Shown here piece by piece: positions 43,385 through 51,907 of a DNA stretch of 64,000 nt. Where the stretch lies: NCBI GenBank assembly GCA_937981555.1, contig CALJOK010000017.1, positions 1-64,000 of the forward strand, in the 5' to 3' direction. The DNA is from an uncultured Saprospiraceae bacterium (GTDB lineage: Bacteria; Bacteroidota; Bacteroidia; Chitinophagales; Saprospiraceae). The notes under the pieces were generated by a model that did no database searches, was not told the DNA's origin, and was given only the letters and a program-made list of their open reading frames with translations. Position 1 is the stretch's first letter. The number at the start of each line of letters is the position of its first letter. The translations under genes were made by a program, and so were the position numbers.

Positions 43385-43656
43385 TGATGTTTTTTCTTTT
43401 TTCTTGGAGTCAACTTGTAAATACACGCCACTAGTTAGGATGTATGTACTTTGATGTATCAAGGGAAATGTATAAAATAAATTTCAGCACAACACCTTAT
43501 TTAAAAGCTTTTAATAAAGATAAATTTACTTAAACTTATGGATACATTAATTTATTATTTTAAATAAAAACATATATGAATTTACATGTATGTTATTCCT
43601 TATTGTCTCCATTACTCAACAACATTTCAATTCTTTAGGAAATCCATCCAATACCT

Positions 43657-43794
43657 ATGAATAGTTTTGCTGATTCACAAATAAAGGAAGCTGATCGTTT
43701 ACAAGCCAGCATGTATCACGAAGAAATAGCAGAGCGAAAAATTAAAGCATATAAATATCTTTATATAAGTCTCGGTTTTCTAAGTATCAATTAG
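43657..43794 (+). CDS. Possible small ORF upstream of the histidine kinase
   Basis: An ATG-TAG frame of 45 codons (MNSFADSQIKEADRLQASMY, ending YLYISLGFLSIN) with a charged helical first half and a hydrophobic end. It could be a remnant of a membrane kinase N-terminus or a leader ORF. No ribosome-site evidence. The rest of the 43385-43873 gap is AT-rich with nothing else seen. Confidence 0.25.
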   Translation: MNSFADSQIKEADRLQASMYHEEIAERKIKAYKYLYISLGFLSIN

Positions 43795-43873
43795 TTTAAA
43801 ATAAATAATCTAACACTTTAAAAAAATTATAATATTTCCAGTATTTTTGAAGTTCAATTCAAAAACTAAATTA

Positions 43874-45790
43874 ATGACCACGCATCTAGATCAAAAATCA
43901 AACATCAAACTTCTCGAGCGACAACTCGAACAGCAGAAGGATAACCGTCAGCGGTTAGTCCTACTAGATCAGTTAGCGAGTCATTATACTTTTACCAATG
44001 TTCGAAAAGGGCAAAAATGTTTAGCTGAAATTTCTCAAATTTTAAAAGACAATCCTAACCCTGATTTCGAATTGAACTTTCATAAAAATAATGCGCTGAT
44101 TGAAAATCAGTTGTACAATTATTTACTCGCTGAACAGCATTTCCAAAAATCAATAGAGATAGTAGAAGAACGTGGAGATATTCAGCAACTAGTGGATACT
44201 TATATTGATTATTCAGGTACTTGTCTGAACTTGGACAAAAGAGAAATGGCGAAATACTTCCTCGAAGAAGCTGCTAAAAAACTCAAGGCATTTCCTGATA
44301 ATTTGTTAGAAGCAAGAATTACTTGTCGGTCAGGTTTTTTGAGTTTGCATGTGAATAATTATACCCGAGCGATTGAATTATTATTGGAAGCGGAAAAAAA
44401 TATTACTGCTGCCGAACATCGATTGACTTTGAAGGATTATTATTTTTTAGCATTGATCTACTCAGGTCTTGGAAGAATCTACGAGCACAATGGTAATACG
44501 GAGAAAAGTGTCAAAGCCTATCTGAAAGGAGCTAACCTTTGTGAAACGATTGGCATGCGTACTCGGATGTCATGGCATTATCTGAATGTAGGAAAATCTT
44601 ATTTATCGCTCGATGAACATGATAGCGCAGAGTCGTTTTTTAGCAAAGCCATTCAGATCCAAGATGATATTTCTCAAGACGCTAGGGCAGGGGCGTACGC
44701 CAACTTAGGGTTCTGTTATTACCTGAAACAAAATTACGAGGCGGCGCTAGAACTTTTTGGAAAAGCAGAAAATCTGTATATCGAAAGAAAAGGAGACAAC
44801 TCAACCAACCTTTCAAGAATCGAATGTTGGAAGGCAAGACTTTTTGCTGAAACCAATCGACATCGTAGAGCAGAACGTCATTTTTTCAAAGCATTTGAAT
44901 ATGCCGCAGATACCGACTTAAAGCAACTCTCTGAAGTTTGCCAATACATAGCGGAGTATCATGCTGATCTGGAAAACTTCAAAACTGCCTACGAATATTT
45001 ACAATTGTACAATAATATAAAAGAACGACACAACGAAGAAGTCAACCAAAGAGGTGTGATGGAATTGCAGGTAAAATACGAAACGGAAAAAAGTGAGCAA
45101 GAAGCAGAGATGCTGCGATTGCAAGCAACAGGTCTACAGTTAAAAGCATTGAGGGCACAAATGAATCCGCACTTTATGTACAATGCTTTGAATAGTATTC
45201 AAAATTTTATCACTTCTGAGCAGACAGATTCAGCCACTAAGTATTTGGCCAAATTTGCGAAGCTGATGAGACAAAGTTTGGAGTATTCGGATTTAGAAAT
45301 GATTTCCTTAGAAAAGGAAATAGATTTCTTAGAAGATTATTTGTTGTTGAATCAAAAGTTGCGATTTGAAAACTTCCTCAAATACGAAATTAATTTAAGT
45401 GAAGACATAGAAGAAGATATCATGGGAGTACCCACCATGATTATTCAACCTTATGTTGAGAACGCTATTGAGCATGGATTGAGAACGGTAGAATCGGGAA
45501 TGGTAAAAATAAATTTTTCTTTAGCTGATGAAGATACCATTCTGTGTGTGATCCAAGATAATGGAATAGGAAGAGAAGTGGCAAAAGAACGTCAAAAAAA
45601 GGATGGTTATCATCTTACTCACAAATCAAGAGGTACCAGTATAACCGAACAACGATTAAGAATTCTTCATAAATCTCATAAAAGAGGATTTCACGTCAAG
45701 ACTATTGACTTACGAAATCAGAAAGGAATAGGTATCGGAACTAGAGTTGAAGTGAAAATACCAATCATTGACCTTCAGATTAAAATTTAA
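43874..45790 (+). CDS. Soluble TPR sensor histidine kinase, LytS type
   Basis: A 638-residue protein. The ATG at 43874 (MTTHLDQKSN) is preferred to a TTG at 43847. Residues ~20-370 are TPR helices (for example YFLALIYSGLGRIYEHNGNT, GAYANLGFCYYLKQNYEAAL). A short coiled-coil linker (~375-425) follows, then a His_kinase domain: LRAQMNPHFMYNALNSIQNF, with the phospho-acceptor His433 in the NPHF motif. A HATPase domain has PYVENAIEHGL and DNGIG. No signal peptide or membrane helix lies between the TPR and kinase parts, unlike the usual family layout. It therefore probably senses a cytoplasmic or protein partner. The LytTR regulator at 36139 is a possible partner. Confidence 0.88.
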   Translation: MTTHLDQKSNIKLLERQLEQQKDNRQRLVLLDQLASHYTFTNVRKGQKCLAEISQILKDNPNPDFELNFHKNNALIENQLYNYLLAEQHFQKSIEIVEERGDIQQLVDTYIDYSGTCLNLDKREMAKYFLEEAAKKLKAFPDNLLEARITCRSGFLSLHVNNYTRAIELLLEAEKNITAAEHRLTLKDYYFLALIYSGLGRIYEHNGNTEKSVKAYLKGANLCETIGMRTRMSWHYLNVGKSYLSLDEHDSAESFFSKAIQIQDDISQDARAGAYANLGFCYYLKQNYEAALELFGKAENLYIERKGDNSTNLSRIECWKARLFAETNRHRRAERHFFKAFEYAADTDLKQLSEVCQYIAEYHADLENFKTAYEYLQLYNNIKERHNEEVNQRGVMELQVKYETEKSEQEAEMLRLQATGLQLKALRAQMNPHFMYNALNSIQNFITSEQTDSATKYLAKFAKLMRQSLEYSDLEMISLEKEIDFLEDYLLLNQKLRFENFLKYEINLSEDIEEDIMGVPTMIIQPYVENAIEHGLRTVESGMVKINFSLADEDTILCVIQDNGIGREVAKERQKKDGYHLTHKSRGTSITEQRLRILHKSHKRGFHVKTIDLRNQKGIGIGTRVEVKIPIIDLQIKI

Positions 45791-45898
45791 CTAATATTAA
45801 AAATCCGTTATCTAAATAGTATCTACCGCTTTCCTCTAATTTCCTCCCACTCGGTCATTTCGTACCTGATATTAAAAAAAGTCGCTATATATTGCAGG

Positions 45899-45968
45899 AG
45901 TTTTCTCATAGTATGTTTGTTTAATCTTCCTGCATCTTGCTCCCTCCTGAGATGCAGGAAATTTTTTT
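45899..45968 (+). ncRNA. Candidate small RNA module, copy 1
   Basis: The conserved block AGTTTTCTCATAGTATGTTT is at 45899-45918. A perfect 11-bp stem TTCCTGCATCT (45927-45937)/AGATGCAGGAA (45950-45960) and a seven-T run follow. Span 70 nt. Just upstream is TATATATTGCA. Alternative readings: the block may itself hold a -7 box (TATGTTTG), which would leave only a ~45-nt hairpin RNA. Or the minus strand of the block may start a short ORF (ATG AGA AAA CT). The hairpin could also end kinase transcription. Confidence 0.42.
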
Positions 45969-46110
45969 CCTTCCGGAAAGGTACTTGATACCTCTTCCCC
46001 TTGTCCTTTCGTTTTACCGTTTCCTAAATAATTAGTACCACTTTAGCCCATTTAACCCCCACTTCGTAAAAGTAGGTTTTGAGAACGTGACCTGTGCTCT
46101 ATATTGCATA

Positions 46111-46177
46111 AGTTTTCTCATAGTATGTTTAATTTTCCTACACTTTTTTTTCCCTTCTGGAGTGTAGGAATTTTTTT
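46111..46177 (+). ncRNA. Candidate small RNA module, copy 2
   Basis: The same 20-nt block is at 46111-46130, followed by the stem TTCCTACACT (46135-46144)/AGTGTAGGAA (46161-46170) and a seven-T run. Span 67 nt. The stem differs from copy 1 at two positions on both arms, with pairing kept. Upstream TATATTGCA is shared with copy 1, and a TTTTG lies 18 bases before it. Confidence 0.42.
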
Positions 46178-46204
46178 GCCCTGTAGTGAAATTCCACTCG
46201 ATAT

Positions 46205-46290
46205 ATCCACTTCCTTCCAAGTTCCAATTCTTTTTTTTTTCTAAAACTTCAAAATTTGAAATTCCTTGTTCGATATTCTATTTTTGGGAT
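46205..46290. repeat. Degenerate relative of the 3652-3747 palindrome
   Basis: TTCCAAGTTCCAATTC and, further on, ATTCCTTGTTCGATATTC resemble parts of the 3652-3747 palindrome (ATTCCCTGCTCGATATT). The two arms do not pair well here, so it looks like a decayed copy. Confidence 0.35.
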
Positions 46291-46356
46291 AATAGTTAAT
46301 TATATCAATCTAAAAATTCATTAGGAATACATTTCCTTTTGTTGTAGCATTTTATT

Positions 46357-46580
46357 GACTATTCAACATGGGAGCGTCTCCCTGAGCCGCCAATCAGCGT
46401 ATTTATTTATTTATTTATTTATTTATTTATTTTCTACCAATGGGAGTGGCGCGCTGCGCCGTAAACTATTTTGCCCCTTGTTTTTTATTGTAATCGGCGC
46501 ATAGCGCCATTCTCCTTGGTAGTAAAAAAACAACAATAAAAACGATGGCAGCGCATAGCGATGCTCCCTGCTGAATAGTT
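46357..46580. repeat. Nested palindromic element with internal (ATTT)8 tract
   Basis: Outer arms 46357-46378 (GACTATTCAACATGGGAGC..) and 46560-46580 pair imperfectly. Inner arms CTACCAATGGGAGTGGCGC (46434-46452) and its near-complement at 46504-46522 pair. Short GC-rich hairpins (GGCGCATAGCGCC) sit inside. An (ATTT)8 tract occupies 46401-46433. The element is much more GC-rich than its surroundings and carries no ORF. It resembles a REP/MITE-type non-autonomous element. Confidence 0.6.
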
Positions 46581-46613
46581 ACATTTTCCTCATCATTTAT
46601 TGTGTCCCAGTAC

Positions 46614-47612
46614 TTAACAACAATACCCACTAAAATAAGCCGCTACTGGATTTACTATTTTTCCATCTTTCGCTTCTGAGCTTAAGTAAAGAATCGTTTG
46701 CCCATTTTTATCACCATAATGAAATATAAAATCTAATTGACCATCATCATCCAAGTCTCCGACCCATTGGATTGACAAAGCATGAGCGATTTCCATTTGT
46801 TGAGGATTTAACCTTTGTGATTTGGAGCCTTGATTTAATTGAATTGAAAAGCCAGACGGATTATCTACTTTTTTAATTTCGAGTCCATATTTTTTTATTT
46901 CCTCAAAATCTTCTTCTTTGTATTGATGAAAGGAATGACTAAATCTTTCCCATTGTTCTCCTTCAACTATTTTTTCTTTTAAAGGTTTTTTACTGCCAAT
47001 AATAAATAACAAACTTTGGTTGTCGCTTGTTGAAATTCCAAAGTCAGTCATTTCGTCGGTCATCTCTGAATATGTTTTATAAAAACTTATGCTGGTTTCT
47101 TTCAAATGATAAATTCCATCTTCTTTATAAAGTCCATACCAGTTCATATTTTTTTGGAAATTAATATTCACATAACAGTTCACTCCTGGGTAGAAGAAAG
47201 CAAAATCTTTATTCAAATTGTTCATCATTTCTGATTTATAGTTAGGATAATAAGGAGCATTATAAAGATAGGCACCAAACATAAATCCCTGAATGTTTTT
47301 GTATTCTACTTTGACCCAATGACCTGTAATAGGAAAACTTCCATTGGTAGATCCGCCCCAAGGAAAGTCGTATTTTCCGATAGTATCCCAACCATAACTT
47401 TTATCCTCTTCGATTTTTACTTTTTTCCCAAAAGGAACAACAGCTAATTTTTTGGATTTCAAATTCGGTTGACTTCGAATAGATAATCCATTGGGAGAAA
47501 TGACAACATTTTGGTTTAGGTCAATTTTCATTGTTTCAAATTGACCAGATGAGGAAAGAGAAAGGATTAGGAATAGAAATGTGATTAAAACAGAGTGGAT
47601 TGAATTTTTCAT
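46614..47612 (-). CDS. Exported SH3-domain protein, function unknown
   Basis: A 332-residue exported protein with signal peptide MKNSIHSVLITFLFLILSL ending near SSGQ. Residues ~35-120 form a bacterial SH3-like domain (NGLSIRSQPNLKSKKLAVVP, then WVKVEYKNIQGFMFGAYLY). The C-terminal part contains VGDLDDDGQLDFIFHYGDKN, an FG-GAP/calcium-loop-like motif (DxDxDGxxD), and ends with two cysteines. It is likely periplasmic or surface-exposed, with the SH3 domain binding peptidoglycan or a partner. It stands alone between two small-RNA modules. Function not known. Confidence 0.78.
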   Translation of the reverse strand: MKNSIHSVLITFLFLILSLSSSGQFETMKIDLNQNVVISPNGLSIRSQPNLKSKKLAVVPFGKKVKIEEDKSYGWDTIGKYDFPWGGSTNGSFPITGHWVKVEYKNIQGFMFGAYLYNAPYYPNYKSEMMNNLNKDFAFFYPGVNCYVNINFQKNMNWYGLYKEDGIYHLKETSISFYKTYSEMTDEMTDFGISTSDNQSLLFIIGSKKPLKEKIVEGEQWERFSHSFHQYKEEDFEEIKKYGLEIKKVDNPSGFSIQLNQGSKSQRLNPQQMEIAHALSIQWVGDLDDDGQLDFIFHYGDKNGQTILYLSSEAKDGKIVNPVAAYFSGYCC

Positions 47613-47914
47613 AATTGAATTATTTTATAAACTCAATATCTGAATTATTTGATTGGAAATAAATGGAAATAAAGGAAGTGAATGTAATAGGATATTATTC
47701 GAGCGAAAGGAATGATTATTTGTTTTTAGAAAAATAGAAATATTTGGATGTAATTAATTATTCTAGGTTTCTATCTAAAACTTATAATCTTTCTGTCCAA
47801 AACAAAAATTATAAAACCATTTTCTAAAAGAAATCAACCACTCACATAAAATACGAACCAATACATTATAAAAATTTTAATATTTAAAATGCCCGTTGTA
47901 TATTTGAACTGTGT

Positions 47915-47982
47915 AGTTTTCTCATAGTATGTTTATATCTCCTACAGCTAAATTAGCCTTCAGTTGTAGGAGATTTTTTTTT
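47915..47982 (+). ncRNA. Candidate small RNA module, copy 3
   Basis: The conserved 20-nt block at 47915-47934 is followed by a 13-bp stem ATCTCCTACAGCT (47937-47949)/AGTTGTAGGAGAT (47962-47974) with one G-U pair and a nine-T run. Span 68 nt. TATATTTG at 47899-47906 is an exact -7 promoter box, whose start site would fall at the block. Both neighbouring genes are on the minus strand, so no plus-strand gene upstream needs this terminator. This favours an independent small RNA. The rest of the 47613-48018 gap shows no gene. Confidence 0.5.
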
Positions 47983-48018
47983 GAAAAAATGAATGTCGAA
48001 ATTGAATATTCAAAAAAA

Positions 48019-50427
48019 TTACTTCCCAATAATCCGAAACTTCCTTTCCAACCGATTTCCTTTTTCATCCACCAAAGTCAACAAATGATACCCTTGTTCA
48101 GGATTTAATTCCATTTCATGAAAGTCAATCGTACTGCCCAAATAACTTTCATCCAAATGCCAATGAATCGTTTCTGTCGGAGTTCGATGCGCCACTTTAA
48201 AAATGGTTCGACTCAACTTTCCATTTAAATCAATCGGAACAAAAATTTTAGTTAACTCTTTAGGATAAATAAGCTGCATTGGATTATTCGTTGCCGCTGT
48301 GCCAGCATCTTGACAATCCGAACGAAAGGGTGGCAAGGTTTGATAAAATGCATGATGAGGCTTAAAATAATATTCTTCCACAGGGGCTAAAACAAACCAA
48401 GGAACATGATCCATATTGGAAGGACTCTCGCAGTCAGAAGTAACTTGTAGCCCATTGTTTTTATCCAAATGAATCATTTGATGAAAAGGACAAGTAGCGG
48501 CCTTGACACCCGCCGCAGGAACCCACATGCTATCCACTTCGCAAATAGAAGTCGCCCTAAATCCACTTTCACTACAAACTGGAATTTGTATCATTTCATC
48601 TATCGGTTGCTCAAACCATTCACCAGAAGGAAGCAATCCAAAAATATCAAAAAGTATCGGTGCCGCCGCTCGCACTCCAATCAAACCTGGACGACCTTCT
48701 CCATCCGCATTTCCAGCCCAAACACCTACTGCATATTTTGGCGTGACCCCAACTGCCCAAGCATCTCGAAATCCAAAACTGGTTCCCGTCTTCCAAGCAA
48801 TCGTATTACTCGAAGAAAAACTTTTCCAATTGCCTTCAGAGTCAGGTCGTTCCAAATTTCTCATTGCATCAAATGCCAACCACGCAGCCGAAGCATTTAT
48901 AAAAGGCGCTTCTGATTCCAATTGTTTTTTTGCCGCTGACTCTTGATGCTTTCCAAAAACATAATTAGGTTTTTGAAAATCCTTGCGATCATAACGACCA
49001 TTATTTTCATGGAAGTGATTGACCGTTCGACTCATTGAAGCGTAGGTGCTCGTCACGTCCCACAGGTTCGCCTCAGCACCTCCAAGAATTAAAGTCAAAC
49101 CATAATGATCGGCAGGTTTATTTAAAGTCGTTAGTCCAATGTTTTTTAAACCGAAATGGAATTTTTCGTAAGTGTACTCTTGCAGCATTTTTACCAAGGG
49201 AACATTTAAGGAACGAATGACTGCTCGCTTGGCGGAAACCCGGCCATCATAATTTTGATGAAAATTTTCAGGACGATAACCACCTATAGTTGTCGGAATA
49301 TCTTCGATCAACATCTCTGGCAAAATCTCTCCTTCCTGCAACATAAAACTGTACAAAAAAGGTTTTAGAATACTACCGGTACTTCGAGGTGCTTGAATGA
49401 TGTCAACCTGCTCTCCGTGCGAATTTCCAGCACCAGGAATGTTGCCGACGTAGGCGACAATATTATTCGTTTCGACTTCGATGATAAATGCGGTGGCATT
49501 AAATATTCCATTTCCTTGCAAAGTCTGTTGATGATTTTTTAAAACATCATTGACTTGTTTTTGCAGTTTTTGATCTATGGTTGTTTTGACCAAAGTGTGT
49601 TGATTTCTTTTACCATAAAAATGCTCTTTGTAAGCTCGATCCAACAAGTGTGGGGCCAGTCTTGGAAGTCGCAAAGGTTTTTCAGGAAGCGGTTCTTCCT
49701 TGGCCAAATCTGCTGTAAGCTGATCTATTATATTTTGTTTTAACAATCTGTCAATCAATCGATTGCGTTTAGCTTCGAGTTGTTTTCGATTACGTCCAGG
49801 ATGAATTAATGCGGGACTATTTGGAAGAACTGCAAGTGTTGCTGCTTCCGACCAACTCAACTTTTCAGGAGGCTTGTTGTAATACCTCCAAGCTGCTGCA
49901 TCTAAGCCAACTACATTACCACCAAAGGGTGCATGGGAAGCATACAGTTCCAATATCTCCTCTTTCGAATAACTGATTTCCATACGAGTTGCCAAAATGG
50001 CTTCTATGATTTTTTGGAAAAGACTTCGGGGCTTTCCTTTGCGAGACATGCGAATGGTTTGCATACTCAGGGTACTTCCTCCACTTACAATTTTTTGATT
50101 GGAAATATTTTGTTGGAGCGCTCTAAAAAATGCTCTTGCATCGAATCCAACATGACTATAAAATCGCTTATCTTCAAAAGTGATAATAGCTTTGGCAAAT
50201 TTATCAGGGACAGAATCTATTTGTGGAAAACGCCATTGCCCATCTGCTGCAATTCGAGCACCGAGCAGGTGGCCATTTTTATCTTCCAAGACCATACAAG
50301 TTGGATCATCGAAAAGAGGAGAGGGGAGACAAAACGAATAACCTAAAAATAACAATACAATTACAACTCCCGATTTACGCAAGTGTTTTTTGAAAAAAAA
50401 GCGATATGTATTTTTGAAAATTTGCAT
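48019..50427 (-). CDS. pbpC: Penicillin-binding protein 1C (bifunctional transglycosylase/transpeptidase)
   Basis: An 802-residue inner-membrane murein synthase. A membrane anchor near 19-35 is followed by a GT51 transglycosylase domain with catalytic Glu85 (ITFEDKRFYSH) and GGSTLSMQ. The transpeptidase domain has SILK (Ser352-Lys355), SLN (406-408) and KTGT (546-549). A C-terminal ~90-residue BiPBP_C-type beta domain is present. Order and length match PBP1C of the pbpC/alpha-2-macroglobulin type, but no alpha-2-macroglobulin gene is present here. It lies 223 bases after the DUF4403 gene, with an inverted repeat between. Confidence 0.93.
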   Translation of the reverse strand: MQIFKNTYRFFFKKHLRKSGVVIVLLFLGYSFCLPSPLFDDPTCMVLEDKNGHLLGARIAADGQWRFPQIDSVPDKFAKAIITFEDKRFYSHVGFDARAFFRALQQNISNQKIVSGGSTLSMQTIRMSRKGKPRSLFQKIIEAILATRMEISYSKEEILELYASHAPFGGNVVGLDAAAWRYYNKPPEKLSWSEAATLAVLPNSPALIHPGRNRKQLEAKRNRLIDRLLKQNIIDQLTADLAKEEPLPEKPLRLPRLAPHLLDRAYKEHFYGKRNQHTLVKTTIDQKLQKQVNDVLKNHQQTLQGNGIFNATAFIIEVETNNIVAYVGNIPGAGNSHGEQVDIIQAPRSTGSILKPFLYSFMLQEGEILPEMLIEDIPTTIGGYRPENFHQNYDGRVSAKRAVIRSLNVPLVKMLQEYTYEKFHFGLKNIGLTTLNKPADHYGLTLILGGAEANLWDVTSTYASMSRTVNHFHENNGRYDRKDFQKPNYVFGKHQESAAKKQLESEAPFINASAAWLAFDAMRNLERPDSEGNWKSFSSSNTIAWKTGTSFGFRDAWAVGVTPKYAVGVWAGNADGEGRPGLIGVRAAAPILFDIFGLLPSGEWFEQPIDEMIQIPVCSESGFRATSICEVDSMWVPAAGVKAATCPFHQMIHLDKNNGLQVTSDCESPSNMDHVPWFVLAPVEEYYFKPHHAFYQTLPPFRSDCQDAGTAATNNPMQLIYPKELTKIFVPIDLNGKLSRTIFKVAHRTPTETIHWHLDESYLGSTIDFHEMELNPEQGYHLLTLVDEKGNRLERKFRIIGK

Positions 50428-50526
50428 TTAATGATTCAACGTTTTTGATTCGTTATGGATGCAAATTAGGAAAAAATAAAAAGGAGTGAAACAGGGAATG
50501 AGTATTCGCACGCAAGTAGCTATTAT

Positions 50527-50629
50527 GTGGTGGTCTGCTTTAGCTGACCTAAAAATTATTTTACTCTCAAGTGTTTCTTTACAAGTCGCTGTGCTCCTTT
50601 TTTCTTGGACAGCTAAAGCAGATCACCAC
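50527..50629. repeat. Inverted repeat with 23-bp arms, 57-nt loop
   Basis: GTGGTGGTCTGCTTTAGCTG.. at 50527-50549 pairs with its near-complement at 50607-50629 (two mismatches). It lies in the 223-base gap between DUF4403 and pbpC (both minus). It lacks a T-run on either strand, so it is probably a MITE-like or regulatory structure rather than a terminator. Confidence 0.65.
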
Positions 50630-50650
50630 GTATCTGCTATTTCTACTCAA

Positions 50651-51907
50651 TCAAACAATAGTATTTACATTTTCTAAACCCAATTGCAAATATCCCTTCA
50701 CCGATAGACTGATCACCAAAGCATCACTTTGCACTTCCACCAAAGGGATATCCACCACATTGATTTTTCCTTTCGCAAAAAGACCATTTTGAAATGGAAC
50801 ATATTTCACTTTTTGATTGGCAAAGTCAATTGACTTTTGGATAGGAAAATTCAACATGGTTGAAATTTTATCTTCAATTACTTTTCTTAAAAAAACAACC
50901 ATCGTTTTACTTAAAAAATTATTTCCCTTTAAATCCAAATCAACTTCTTTTAATTGAATTTCGTTTTTGGAAGGATCAAAAACAGGTTTTCCCAACAAAA
51001 TCATTTCCCCATCAAAGCTTCCTTTTAAATCTGCAGCCACTTTTAATCGTTGCCCAACTTGCTCGACTCGAACAGCTTCGACTTGAATTTTTTGACTTTT
51101 AAATTCAAAAGATTGTTTTTGTAACAATGCTAATGCAGATTTTTCAATTGCTTTAAAATTAACAGAAAGCAAAGTTTGTAAATGACTTTCTTTTTCTACA
51201 TCTGGAACAATGTCAGGAGATTTTATGACGGTGGTTAATTTCTCTAAAGGCTTGCCATACGAAAATTCTGTTGCACCCTCCAAGGCAAATTTGCCATAAA
51301 TAAAACCGTCCTTTTCAAAAAGCGGACTCATGGAAGTTTTGATGGTTTCGCATTGCCACCAAACTTGTTCGCCTGCTGGAGTTGGAATTGGATTAGGTAA
51401 AATGGAAAGGATTTGACTTAACTTAGGACGAATATCTACGACCTCTTTAAGTTTGTCATCAACTTGTTTACAAAGCATTTCTTTGTTGCTTTGGATGGCA
51501 TTTAAAACAGTTTTGTCCAAAGGAATATTAAAGAGACCTAAATCTATTTCAGGTTTTTTAATCCATTGATAACCAGTCATTTGAGTGCGAGTAGCTAGTT
51601 CCCAATTGTCTTTGAAAAGAAACTTAGTTTCGAATCCTAGGTACATTTCAAACAGCACATCTACGTTCCCCAGCATCGTATCTTTTTGGACAAAAAGTTC
51701 GAGTGGAACTTCATATTTTAAACTATTATTCTCGGCGGTCAAATCAATATTACCCTTTCGTCGGACACTAATCCGAATATCGTTTGAACCTTCTGGAGAG
51801 AATTGGTTCAAAAGATCAACAGGTAATTGTTGTCCAATTACCTGTTGCATTTGCTCCTTATCGATGGAGACTAAAATATTGATTTTTGAGTTCTTAGAAT
51901 TTGTCAA
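50651..51907 (-). CDS. DUF4403 family (lipid-binding TULIP-like) protein
   Basis: A 418-residue protein of the DUF4403 family. Two similar halves of alternating long strands and helices are visible. Examples are the KINILVSIDKEQMQQ start, GYQWIKKPEIDLGLFNI, PTPAGEQVWWQCETIKTS, VKYVPFQNGLFAKGKINVV and the end SVKGYLQLG. Most members are exported, but here no signal peptide is visible. The frame starts with TTG at 51907, overlapping the DUF697 gene by 14 bases; the first in-frame ATG (51850) would cut into the first strand. The overlap implies translational coupling with the DUF697/SHOCT protein. Lipid binding is inferred from family structure. Confidence 0.78.
   Translation of the reverse strand: MTNSKNSKINILVSIDKEQMQQVIGQQLPVDLLNQFSPEGSNDIRISVRRKGNIDLTAENNSLKYEVPLELFVQKDTMLGNVDVLFEMYLGFETKFLFKDNWELATRTQMTGYQWIKKPEIDLGLFNIPLDKTVLNAIQSNKEMLCKQVDDKLKEVVDIRPKLSQILSILPNPIPTPAGEQVWWQCETIKTSMSPLFEKDGFIYGKFALEGATEFSYGKPLEKLTTVIKSPDIVPDVEKESHLQTLLSVNFKAIEKSALALLQKQSFEFKSQKIQVEAVRVEQVGQRLKVAADLKGSFDGEMILLGKPVFDPSKNEIQLKEVDLDLKGNNFLSKTMVVFLRKVIEDKISTMLNFPIQKSIDFANQKVKYVPFQNGLFAKGKINVVDIPLVEVQSDALVISLSVKGYLQLGLENVNTIV

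Noticed and set aside
46032-46220. A 62-codon minus-strand protein gene
   Set aside because: It overlaps small-RNA copy 2 on the opposite strand, has no family features, and copies 1 and 3 do not keep a comparable long frame. The shared ATG AGA AAA CT start is noted as an alternative reading only.
48469-48946. Two overlapping plus-strand frames of about 147 codons inside the PBP1C gene
   Set aside because: They lie entirely within the recognised PBP1C coding sequence on the other strand; compositional shadows.
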